A DNA stretch of 7,157 nucleotides from Planctomycetota bacterium (GCA_021838985.1 JAKCCC010000088.1:1-7157); one strand, 5' to 3'; positions 1 through 6,847 are shown, numbered from the stretch's first letter. Numbers and translations are program-made. Notes: a model not told the origin generated them from the sequence alone.

Positions 1-212
1 CCGGCGGGCAGAGGCAATGGCGGCTGCCTCTTGTCCGGCGGTGCTTTCAATTGGAATCCTTCGGGCATAAGCCATATCCACCGTAGCGCAGGCATCCGGC
101 CCGCTCGGGGCGCCTCACTGGGTTGCGTTTTGCACCACGTGAAGCGCCAATTTAAGCGCGAAGCCGGGCAGCGGCAAGCAGCGTTAAAGAAAATTTGTTT
201 CGCTGCTCCTGC
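1..212. other. Non-coding left end, no convincing gene
   Basis: I see no gene I can support here. An AT-rich patch (184-200) is flanked by a perfect 7-bp inverted repeat, AGCAGCG at 177-183 and CGCTGCT at 201-207, which could fold as a stem with a 17-nt loop. On the minus strand an open frame of 25 codons starts with ATG at 75-73 and runs off the left edge (it begins MAYARRIPIE). It could be the first codons of a further leftward gene, but the upstream GGTGG is a poor and very close ribosome site, G/C and A/T are about equally frequent at third codon positions, and the protein is not recognisable. Plus-strand open frames here show no family resemblance. Confidence 0.5.
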
Positions 213-272
213 CCTGTACTTTTGTTGACCACGGGGTGCAATCCTGTACTTGTGTTGGCCACGGGGTACAAT
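213..272. repeat. Two adjacent 30-bp direct repeats
   Basis: Copies at 213-242 and 243-272 lie head to tail with no spacer and differ at 3 of 30 positions (222/252, 228/258, 238/268). Each starts CCTGTACTT, has a core ending CCACGGGGT and ends with CAAT. Within the second copy TGTAC (245-249) and GTACA (266-270) form a perfect inverted repeat around a central TGGCCA. In the first copy the right arm is GTGCA, one mismatch away. Two in-phase dyad-containing copies could be paired protein-binding sites. They also recall the multiple short repeats at the ends of IS21-type elements, but no transposase gene is visible. The array lies 30 bp past the stop codon of the DUF3800 gene. Confidence 0.75.
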
Positions 273-302
273 ACAGCGGGGTAGGCATGCGCGGGAGCGC
301 CC

Positions 303-1154
303 TCAGGTCGCCTCTTCGGCGGCAGCCCTTGCGGGTGGGATCCTGAGGCCCGGGGCCTGCCCTTTTTTATGCGCCGACATCTCCTTCACCCAGGCAAGGT
401 GCCCCTCTGTGCATTGCCTAGCCTCACGAGGCCAGAATTTCAGCCCATAGCCGATACACTCACCCTCGTGCCGGTACTGAACCGGTTCCAGCATCAACGC
501 GTATCGGGGTTCGTTGAAGCCCTGGGGAGTCAGCTCGCACGCCATATAAAACGAAGACGCCACCGCGTCGGCGATCTGTAAACCCATCAATGAGTCGTGG
601 GGACGGGCCTCAATCTGCGACGGCTCAAAGGTTGACCAATCCACCCGCACCCCGAACTCACCCGTTCGCTCCCGCAGCCTTTCCAGGTACCGGCGCATTT
701 CGTCGTAAGACATACAACTCCGGTTGGAGAAGAATATTTTGGCGAGTTGGCCCGACCCGCGCCGATGGTCACGGCACAACCAGGACACACGTTCCAGAAG
801 GTAGCGGGTGGCATACCGGTACAGCATGTGCGGTTCCGACGTGAATTTTTCCGGCTCCTGAATGCTCGGCTTATGCATCAGCACGCTGATCGTCCGCAGC
901 GGCGCGCTGCTGATCGCTGCGACGAACGGAAGGCGGTGTTCGTGCTTCAGCTTACGGAAATGCATCGGCGAACGTGGGGGTTTGTTGAGCCGCACGCGCA
1001 CGGTATCGACGAGCTTAACCGTCTCGACATCGCACTCGCTGCGAACCACCACCGCGGACAGGACAAACCACTGTGAACTGCCCTTGCCGGGCTGGGAGAA
1101 CTTAAACCCCTCATCCCCCGCTTCATCGATATAGACGCGAAATCCAATGGTCAT
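303..1154 (-). CDS. DUF3800 domain protein
   Basis: The protein has 283 residues from the chosen start. It shows the hallmarks of the DUF3800 family: an N-terminal YIDEAGDEG block (residues 8-16, with acidic D10, E11, D14 and E15), a hydrophobic strand WFVLSAVVV (29-37), the HF-K block near 65-69, and the C-terminal GLQIADAVAS helix (191-200, D196). The layout of acidic residues at the first strand and a late helix resembles an RNase H-like nuclease fold; that is inference, and the family's biochemistry is largely undefined. There is no signal peptide or membrane segment. ATG 1154 was chosen because the family motif then begins at residue 8 and GGGGAAG (1168-1162) lies 7 nt upstream. In-frame ATGs at 1229 and 1262 are alternatives; 1229 also has a good ribosome site. 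DUF3800 genes often occur in phages and defence loci, and this one follows a helicase-nuclease in the same direction, so a shared transcript is likely. Confidence 0.85.
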   Translation of the reverse strand: MTIGFRVYIDEAGDEGFKFSQPGKGSSQWFVLSAVVVRSECDVETVKLVDTVRVRLNKPPRSPMHFRKLKHEHRLPFVAAISSAPLRTISVLMHKPSIQEPEKFTSEPHMLYRYATRYLLERVSWLCRDHRRGSGQLAKIFFSNRSCMSYDEMRRYLERLRERTGEFGVRVDWSTFEPSQIEARPHDSLMGLQIADAVASSFYMACELTPQGFNEPRYALMLEPVQYRHEGECIGYGLKFWPREARQCTEGHLAWVKEMSAHKKGQAPGLRIPPARAAAEEAT

Positions 1155-1221
1155 CTCGGAACTTCCCCGTTTGCGATCCTGGCGCTGCACCAATCCAACG
1201 GTAATAACGGCAGCCTGCCAT

Positions 1222-4083
1222 TCACGCATATAATACCCCCTTCGCCTGGGCCACCAATTCATCCCGCGCCCGCCGCATCAGCGGCAGCAGCGCGGTGAAG
1301 CTGGCCCCCTGGTTGGCGCGGTAGACGGCTTCGGGCAGCAGTAGATATTCCCACGTCGCCGGCTGGTCCCGGTCCGCCGGCGGAGCGAGGCCATTGATGC
1401 TGGCGCACCAATGACCAGCCGCCTTGGCCTTTAAGCCCACGTTGGGATGGGTCATGTCCTGGTCCGACTTCGTCTCCAGCAAGAAGCACGAATCCGCCGT
1501 GCGCAAAATAAAATCCACTTCATAGTTGCGCCGCAGGCCGGAATCTTCGCGGTAGGCGATGGACAGTCCGTGCCGGCGCTGCAGCTTGCACCAGGCCAGC
1601 ACCTCCGGCGAACCGTCGAGCGTCGTCGCCATGACATCGCGTTCCAGGCCGCCGAAGCGGGCGGAAATCGGCATGGCCGGATAGACGCAGCGGCGGGTGG
1701 AAACGCAATGGTGCTGGCGGACATGGATGCGGGCCAGATCGCTTAGCCGCCGCCAGGCGCCTTTAACTTCGTACTTGATTTCGCCGAGAAGGTTGAAGAT
1801 TCGCTGTTGGATAGTGGCGCGCACAAAGTCCTGGACCTGCGGGTCGGCCAGAACTTTGTAATTGAATTCATCGCTGAAATCGACCGGTTGGCGGAACAAA
1901 CGGCTGGAGACGTAGTTATCCACCAGCGCGGCGATATCGGCCAGTTTAGCGGAAAGCACCCGGGTTCTGCCTTGCAGCGAGATCGCCTTGGCGGTCTGGG
2001 CCAGAAAGGTGTCGAAATTGAAGTTGCGGTCGCGTAACTGCCACGTCTCGGCGCGGGTATCGGTTTCCAGATGGCGGTCGGTGATGGCGATGCTGGCAAG
2101 CGTGTGGCGCACCGTCTCCAGCGGCACGGAAAAGGGCGGCAGGGTGGCCACGTCGATCCCGGCGATGTCCGGCAGCTTCGCCTCCTCCCGCACGGCCAGC
2201 GGCCAGGCGATGTCGTGCCGGGCCAGTCGGTCCGGGGCGGCTTCCACGGCAATCAGGTCGCCGGTGGGCGGGGTGGTGGAGGAATCGCCGGCGGCGATGA
2301 GATAACCTTCCTTGCGGAGGTTGTCGTAAAAATCGCGGAAACGGGGATGCTCGACGATGTACAGAAAATCCAACGCGAAATCCGGTTTTTCCCGCCGGCG
2401 AAGAGCCTCCACGGCCTGGCGTTTGGCTTCCTGCACCGTCGGGTCGGTTTTATAAGGTGGAAACATCAGCCGCAGGCCGCGGCCGACAATCTGTTCCAGC
2501 AGAATGTCCGCCTCACCGGCGCGCAAGGCGCAAATCACGCAGATATTATTCTTATCAAAACCTTCGCGCAGGGCCAAGACACTGACCACCACACGCAGCG
2601 GATCGTTGTTGTCATCGATGCTCTCCAGCGTTGGATGGGTGCGGGCGGCGCCTTGGGAGACGCTGCTGCCGCGGGCTTCATCCGGCGTGTAGCCGTGTTT
2701 TTCCTTTTTTAGCTCGCTGTGGAATAACAGAAGCGCGCGTTGGGTGAATAATTCGCCGCCGGGCGATTTGCAGGTCAGCAGATAGTCGTAAACCAGATCG
2801 GCGACGGTGGTGTCTTCACACAGGATCATGTACACCGGCTTATCAGCCAAGCCTTTGTTGCGGAAATCGTTCGTAAGCTCAGCCAGCTTGGCCACGCCGA
2901 TGTCGATGGTTCGTTTCTGGCCCAGCGAAAGGCTGATGGCCTGCCGGTGCTCGCCGCGTTCGGCATGAAAGTCCAGGTCTTCGAGCTTCGGGCCGCCGGG
3001 CCGCGTTGTCCGTTCTTCCAGGAAAAGCTGTTTGACCAGCATGTCGCGCAGGGCGTCTTTCAGGTCATAGTCGTAGACGATATGCGAGAAATATTCCCGG
3101 TGTTTTCCGGAGCCATAGAAAGGCGTGGCGGAAAAATCGAACTGTAGAAACAGCCCGGCGTCATTGCCGTGCTTTTCCTTCATGCGCCTATGCAGCACGC
3201 CCATGAAGCGGCGCCAGACCAGCTCGTCGGCTCTGGCGGTCTTTTTGCCATGGACGTGGTGCGCCTCGTCATTGAGCACGATCAGGTCGGGGTGTTCGGT
3301 CATAAAATCGGCGACAACTTCACCCTGCGGGTCGTCGGAACTCGCCAGGCCAAGCTGTTCGGCCAGGGAAGGGCTGTCATCGGGCATCGCGAATTGCTGC
3401 CAGTTCGTCACCGCGACGAAGGGGGCATCCGGCGGCGTGGTATTGGCGCGGATATCGGCAGGTTGCAGAACATTGTCGAGCAGGGCGAAGCGGCCGCGCC
3501 ATTCCGCCGAAGCCGGGATGAACAAGCCGCGGCGATAGTCGCTGGTCGCCGGGTCGCGGGCGCCGGTGGCGGGGTCGCGTTTGCCCAGGAAGCTATCCAG
3601 AATGCGGTGGCGCACCTCCAGCCCTGGTGTAACAATCATAAAGTGGGCGGAATAGGGGGCATTGGTCTCGGCGTTCACGGCGTTGAAATATTGCCAGATG
3701 ATCAGGGCGGCCAGCACCCACGTCTTGCCCGAGCCGGTGGCCGATTTGATGCAGTATTTCAAAAACAGCGCGCCATCCACATCGTCGGCGATGGTCTTGA
3801 AGAGCCGCAGGTTTTCCGGGGCGAATTTCTCGTAAAGCCCCTTGAGCGACCCGATCTGTTGGATTTCGTGCAGATAGACAATGGTTTCGATGGCCAGGCG
3901 CTGGCATTCGTGGAAATGTTCGCCGGTTTCCTCGTCGCGGTCGAACCAATGTGCCAGCAACTGCCGCGTGGTTTCAGATGGAAAAGGGTGGTAACCCTGG
4001 TTGCGCCAGGCGAGCACCTCGGCGGAAATGGTTCTCGCCAGCGTCAAAGTTGCGGTCTGCGAGGCCGGAAAGTTCTTGGCCAT
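1222..4083 (-). CDS. Type III restriction Res-like SF2 helicase-nuclease
   Basis: This 953-residue protein has the layout of type III restriction (Res) subunits: an N-terminal Q-like region (FHECQRLAIET, 57-67), Walker A ATGSGKT (115-121), motif Ia around IVTPGLEVRHR (150-160), DEAH (272-275), SATP (318-321), motif V LREGFD (505-510) and the arginine-finger motif QIVGRGLR (531-538). Near the C-terminus, YEVDFIL with D857 and LLETK with E870 and K872 form a PD-(D/E)XK nuclease site, so both activities look intact. Expected role: ATP-driven tracking on DNA followed by cleavage in the cytoplasm. The N-terminus fits the group I remember as BPTD_3080 family restriction endonuclease (from memory, unchecked). 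The start has GAAGGG (4095-4090) 6 nt upstream. No modification methyltransferase lies beside it: mutL is upstream and a DUF3800 gene downstream. Hand counts of two 60-base lines in this gene gave about 57-62% G+C against about 68-78% in two mutL lines (one in the biased linker), a weak hint of transfer. Confidence 0.9.
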   Translation of the reverse strand: MAKNFPASQTATLTLARTISAEVLAWRNQGYHPFPSETTRQLLAHWFDRDEETGEHFHECQRLAIETIVYLHEIQQIGSLKGLYEKFAPENLRLFKTIADDVDGALFLKYCIKSATGSGKTWVLAALIIWQYFNAVNAETNAPYSAHFMIVTPGLEVRHRILDSFLGKRDPATGARDPATSDYRRGLFIPASAEWRGRFALLDNVLQPADIRANTTPPDAPFVAVTNWQQFAMPDDSPSLAEQLGLASSDDPQGEVVADFMTEHPDLIVLNDEAHHVHGKKTARADELVWRRFMGVLHRRMKEKHGNDAGLFLQFDFSATPFYGSGKHREYFSHIVYDYDLKDALRDMLVKQLFLEERTTRPGGPKLEDLDFHAERGEHRQAISLSLGQKRTIDIGVAKLAELTNDFRNKGLADKPVYMILCEDTTVADLVYDYLLTCKSPGGELFTQRALLLFHSELKKEKHGYTPDEARGSSVSQGAARTHPTLESIDDNNDPLRVVVSVLALREGFDKNNICVICALRAGEADILLEQIVGRGLRLMFPPYKTDPTVQEAKRQAVEALRRREKPDFALDFLYIVEHPRFRDFYDNLRKEGYLIAAGDSSTTPPTGDLIAVEAAPDRLARHDIAWPLAVREEAKLPDIAGIDVATLPPFSVPLETVRHTLASIAITDRHLETDTRAETWQLRDRNFNFDTFLAQTAKAISLQGRTRVLSAKLADIAALVDNYVSSRLFRQPVDFSDEFNYKVLADPQVQDFVRATIQQRIFNLLGEIKYEVKGAWRRLSDLARIHVRQHHCVSTRRCVYPAMPISARFGGLERDVMATTLDGSPEVLAWCKLQRRHGLSIAYREDSGLRRNYEVDFILRTADSCFLLETKSDQDMTHPNVGLKAKAAGHWCASINGLAPPADRDQPATWEYLLLPEAVYRANQGASFTALLPLMRRARDELVAQAKGVLYA

Positions 4084-4243
4084 GGGATACCCTTCGTCAG
4101 CGATGGTAGAGAAGAATGCGCTTCAACTTGGGGCGATTTTCGCAGAATTGGCCCAACAGGCAAGGGGCCGCGGAGCCACGGCAAAATGCTTCGGGTTAGC
4201 TTTCGGGTACTTCGGCCGCCGCCGTTCACCGGGTCGCCGCGGG

Positions 4244-4263
4244 CGACTCGCTACGGCGAGTCG
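4244..4263. repeat. Perfect 8-bp hairpin, REP-like palindrome
   Basis: CGACTCGC (4244-4251) and GCGAGTCG (4256-4263) are exact inverted complements around a TACG loop. It lies in the gap between the mutL stop and the helicase start. No T-run follows on either strand, so a classical intrinsic terminator is unlikely, although the stem could stabilise the 3' end of the mutL transcript. Short G+C-rich palindromes of this kind are commonly dispersed between genes. Confidence 0.7.
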
Positions 4264-4268
4264 AAAGG

Positions 4269-4308
4269 ATCACCGGGCTGAAGCTCATCACCGGGCTAAA
4301 GCCCGGTG
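4269..4308. repeat. 16-bp direct repeat with strong hairpin
   Basis: ATCACCGGGCTGAAGC (4269-4284) and ATCACCGGGCTAAAGC (4287-4302) differ at one base. The second copy continues into a perfect palindrome, CACCGGGCT (4289-4297) and AGCCCGGTG (4300-4308), so it folds as a stem of 8-9 bp. The first copy lacks the right arm and looks like a half element. There is no adjacent T-run, so I call it a dispersed palindromic repeat, not a terminator. It sits about 70 bp past the end of mutL. Confidence 0.7.
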
Positions 4309-4379
4309 CTTTGGGTTCGGTGGCGAATCCGGGGCTTTTTCTGCTACCAGAAATTTATCGGTTGACAAAGCACTAAGCT

Positions 4380-6407
4380 CTAGCGCCGCTTGAATTGCTT
4401 TTCCAAATCGGCCCAGGTCAGGCGAACAGTGGTGGGACGCCCGTGGGGGCAGGCGCTGGAACGCTGCACCACACCGCGCCGCGCCAGCAGGCTTTCAATT
4501 TCGGCCGGCGCCAACGGATCGCCGGCTTTGACCGCGGCTTTACACGCAGCTAAGTCCAACACCTCGTGCAGCAGCGCTTCGTCGCTTAACCGCCCGGAAG
4601 TTTCCAAGAGCTGATCGAACAAGGCCCGCAGGTATTCCAGGGGATTTAAGCGACGCAGCAGCGTGGGCAGACTTTGCACCGCTATGCTGCCAGCGTCAAA
4701 TTCGCTGATCTCGATGCCAATCCGCAGCAGGGTTTCGCGCAGCTTTTCCAGCAGCGCCGCCTGGCGCGGCGTGATCGGAACCACCACCGGCAGCAAAAGC
4801 CGCTGCGCCTCCAGCCGGCCGCGGCGCACCTGTTCCAGGAGCTGCTCATAGATGATGCGCTCGTGCAGGGCGTGTTGATCGGCGATTAACAAGCCCTCGG
4901 ATTCTTCACTGACCAGGTAACTGTTATGGACCTGCATATAACGGCCCCGGGCGGGCGGAACCAACGCGGGCTGGGGCAGGTTCGCAGGATAAACGGGCTC
5001 GTCGACGCGGGGACCCGGCGCCTCGGCGACCGCGGGCGAGGCCGCCGAGGCGCCGGGGCCGGAGGAAGGAAGGCGCGCGGTGACACTTTCAGCCGGGCCA
5101 GCCACGCCCGTGGCGGCGCCCGCGGCACCCCACGCCCCGGCGTTCGCGGATTGCGGCCTTCCCGTGGCTGCGGGTTGGCGGGGCTGAGGGTCCGGCCCTT
5201 GCATCACCGTCGCGGCCGGCTCCGCGGCGCGGCCGCCAAAATCCAGCGGCGGCTGGGGCGGTTCGGGCCGGCGGAAAAAATCGGTGATAATTTGCCGGGT
5301 CTGATCCACCATCGCCGCGGCGCTGGGGGCGGCCGGCGGAGGCGTGTCCAAGCCCCGAACTCGGGGCGTCAGGTCACGGGAAAGCAATTGCGCCCGGACC
5401 GCGGAAAGAACGGCGCGATACGGCAGATTCGGTTCACGAAAGCGCACTTCCGTTTTCTGCGGGTGCACGTTGACATCAAACGCCGCCGGCGGCAGCGTGA
5501 CAAAAAGCACCGCCACGGGTTGGGCCTGCGGCTCAATCAAGCCGCGATAGGCTTCCTTGAGCGCGTGGGCCAAAGCCCGGTCCCGAATGTAGCGGCCATT
5601 GAGAAACAGATATTGATACCGCGCTGCGGCCCGGGCGGTTTCCGGCAGACCAATGTAGCCTTGCACCTGGATATGCGGCTCGGCCAAGTCCACCGGGAGC
5701 AGCCGGCCCTGAAACTCTTGGCCGAAGACCTGTACAATGCGGCGCGGCCGATCCGTGGCCGGCCATTGTAGGGTGGTGCGGTCATTATGCTTGAGCGTCA
5801 GGGCGATGGCGGGATGGGCCAAGGCGATGCGGCAGACCATTTCCTGAATATGGCCGAACTCGGTGGCGTCGCCGCGCAAAAATTTACGTCGTGCCGGCAC
5901 GCAATAAAACAGGTCGCGCACTTCCACAGTCGTTCCGGGCGGCGCCGCGCACGGGGCGGCCGGTTCGATGCGACTTTCACTGGCCGCCAGCCGCACCGCC
6001 TGGGCAGCGCCCACGGCGCGGGTGATCAGCACCGCGTGGCTGACCCCGGCCACCGAGGCAAGCGCTTCGCCGCGGAAACCCATGGTGGCGATGGCGAAAA
6101 GGTCTTCCACGGTCTGAATTTTACTGGTGGCGTGGCGGGCGAAGGCCAGGGGCGCCTCTTCGGGCGTCATGCCGCAGCCGTCGTCACGCACGCGAATCAA
6201 TGTCTTGCCGCCGTTTTCAATCGTGACGACAATTTGCGCCGCACCCGCGTCCACGGCGTTTTCCAGCAATTCCTTGACCACGCTGGCCGGTCGCTCCACC
6301 ACCTCGCCCGCGGCAATCTTGTTGACCAAGGCGTCGGGCAGGATACGGATGGGCCGACGGGCGGCGTCAGCGGGCGGGGGAACCGGAGCAGCGGGCGGGT
6401 TGTCCAT
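4380..6407 (-). CDS. mutL: DNA mismatch repair endonuclease MutL
   Basis: MutL couples mismatch recognition by MutS to strand incision. This complete 675-residue protein has the GHKL ATPase block: KELLENAVDAG (45-55; E46 matches catalytic E29 of E. coli and N50 matches N33), RDDGCGM (74-80) and GFRGEALAS (110-118). The transducer domain includes DVNVHPQKTEVRF (311-323). Residues about 350-480 are a low-complexity Ala/Pro/Gly linker. The C-terminal domain has the endonuclease metal motif DQHALHERIIYE (510-521), a probable sliding-clamp motif QRLLLP (535-540), ACKAAVKAG (621-629) and CPHGRPT (653-659). This motif set marks a nicking MutL, as found in bacteria that lack MutH-directed repair. The start is supported by AGGA (6418-6415) 7 nt upstream; it gives an N-terminus about 17 residues longer than in E. 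coli, Pro/Ala-rich and probably disordered. No mutS is in the window. The gene appears to be transcribed alone, with gaps of about 440 bp upstream and 300 bp downstream. Confidence 0.97.
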   Translation of the reverse strand: MDNPPAAPVPPPADAARRPIRILPDALVNKIAAGEVVERPASVVKELLENAVDAGAAQIVVTIENGGKTLIRVRDDGCGMTPEEAPLAFARHATSKIQTVEDLFAIATMGFRGEALASVAGVSHAVLITRAVGAAQAVRLAASESRIEPAAPCAAPPGTTVEVRDLFYCVPARRKFLRGDATEFGHIQEMVCRIALAHPAIALTLKHNDRTTLQWPATDRPRRIVQVFGQEFQGRLLPVDLAEPHIQVQGYIGLPETARAAARYQYLFLNGRYIRDRALAHALKEAYRGLIEPQAQPVAVLFVTLPPAAFDVNVHPQKTEVRFREPNLPYRAVLSAVRAQLLSRDLTPRVRGLDTPPPAAPSAAAMVDQTRQIITDFFRRPEPPQPPLDFGGRAAEPAATVMQGPDPQPRQPAATGRPQSANAGAWGAAGAATGVAGPAESVTARLPSSGPGASAASPAVAEAPGPRVDEPVYPANLPQPALVPPARGRYMQVHNSYLVSEESEGLLIADQHALHERIIYEQLLEQVRRGRLEAQRLLLPVVVPITPRQAALLEKLRETLLRIGIEISEFDAGSIAVQSLPTLLRRLNPLEYLRALFDQLLETSGRLSDEALLHEVLDLAACKAAVKAGDPLAPAEIESLLARRGVVQRSSACPHGRPTTVRLTWADLEKQFKRR

Positions 6408-6414
6408 GGCGTTA

Positions 6415-6418
6415 TCCT
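6415..6418 (-). promoter_or_regulatory. mutL ribosome binding site
   Basis: AGGA on the minus strand, 7 nt before the ATG at 6407. It supports the longer N-terminus over a start nearer the conserved IRILPDALVNK block. Confidence 0.6.
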
Positions 6419-6439
6419 ATGCCGCAAGTCGTAGGTTTA

Positions 6440-6445
6440 AGTATA
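6440..6445 (-). promoter_or_regulatory. Possible -10 box for mutL
   Basis: Read on the minus strand this is TATACT, in the most AT-rich part of the mutL leader and about 33 bp before the start codon. No good -35 element stands 16-18 bp upstream, so the call rests on the -10 box alone. Confidence 0.25.
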
Positions 6446-6519
6446 GCTTCATCGGGTACGAGCGGGTATGACCATTTTTTCGGCGGGAGCCAAGCGCCCT
6501 GGCTCGCCCCCTATCATCT

Positions 6520-6739
6520 ATCGTCAGAGGTCGCGTTGCGCATCAACGAAAAGGCGGCAGGTCGGGAGACCTGCACCACAGGCTGAAGACCCGCGCCATA
6601 GGCGGGAGACCTGCACCACAGGAATGTATCGTCCGAGGCCGCGTTGAGTATCAACGAAAAGGCGGCAGGTCGGGAGACCTGCACCACAGGCGGGAGACCT
6701 GCGCCACAGGAATGTACCGTCAGGGGCCGCGTTGAGTAT
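6520..6739. repeat. Nested tandem repeat array
   Basis: A long unit occurs at 6520-6582 and 6628-6690 (63 bp, 4 mismatches; the last 41 bp identical). A truncated third copy at 6709-6739 matches the 31-bp head at 6621-6651 with 3 mismatches. Each full unit is followed by more copies of a 20-bp module, CGGGAGACCTGCACCACAGG: three in the first block (6563, 6583, 6603; the middle one diverged) and two in the second (6671, 6691). Unit spacing is 108 then 88 bp, the difference being one module. GCAGGTC-GGGA-GACCTGC forms perfect 7-bp hairpins at 6557-6574 and 6665-6682, and CGTTGA-GTA-TCAACG another at 6642-6656. The array fills the gap between the ppx-like gene and mutL and looks like REP-type repetitive DNA. 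Confidence 0.85.
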
Positions 6740-6828
6740 ATGAAGTCCACGCGCGCCCGCCTCGCCCGCAGTTTATGCGACGGACCAGGCCCCGGCGCGA
6801 ACCCCGGCCCGCGGCTCAGGCTCCCCCC

Positions 6829-6847
6829 AAAAAATAGAAGCGCCTTC
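6829..6847 (-). terminator. Weak possible terminator of ppx-like gene
   Basis: Just past the ppx-like stop codon the minus strand reads GAAG-GCG-CTTC (6847-6837), then TA and six T's (6834-6829). The stem has only 4 bp, so termination would be inefficient unless upstream bases extend the fold. The position is right, but the call is tentative. Confidence 0.35.

Larger units (their letters stand above)
4084..4379. other. Gap between mutL and helicase gene, no gene
   Basis: This 296-bp stretch has no supportable gene. Besides the two palindromic elements at 4244-4308, the minus strand carries the helicase ribosome site GAAGGG (4095-4090). The helicase promoter should lie here, but I found no convincing -35/-10 pair. 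A perfect TTGACA at 4362-4367 on the plus strand has no matching -10 box and no gene ahead of it. The gap probably marks the boundary between housekeeping genes on the right and accessory genes on the left. Confidence 0.6.

Noticed and set aside
31..228. 65-codon plus-strand open frame at the left end
   Set aside because: No family resemblance, opposite orientation to all other genes, no clear ribosome site, and it runs into the repeat copy at 213.
3169..4281. 370-codon plus-strand open frame
   Set aside because: It lies almost wholly antisense to the helicase gene, whose motifs are unambiguous. Long antisense frames are expected in G+C-rich coding DNA, and its translation resembles no family.
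4362..4367. Perfect TTGACA on the plus strand
   Set aside because: There is no -10 box at the proper spacing and no plus-strand gene downstream; it faces the end of mutL.
4926..5771. 281-codon plus-strand open frame
   Set aside because: It is antisense to mutL; its Gly/Arg-rich translation is the usual shadow of Ala/Pro-rich coding sequence.
5787..6434. 215-codon plus-strand open frame
   Set aside because: It is antisense to the conserved MutL ATPase domain and has no recognisable motifs.
6487..6505. GAGCCA/TGGCTC stem as a terminator
   Set aside because: For minus-strand transcripts the stem is followed by an A-run, not a T-run, and no plus-strand gene exists to terminate.
6520..6739. Repeat array as a CRISPR
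   Set aside because: The 20-bp modules abut with no unique spacers and the longer units differ in length; no cas genes are in the window.
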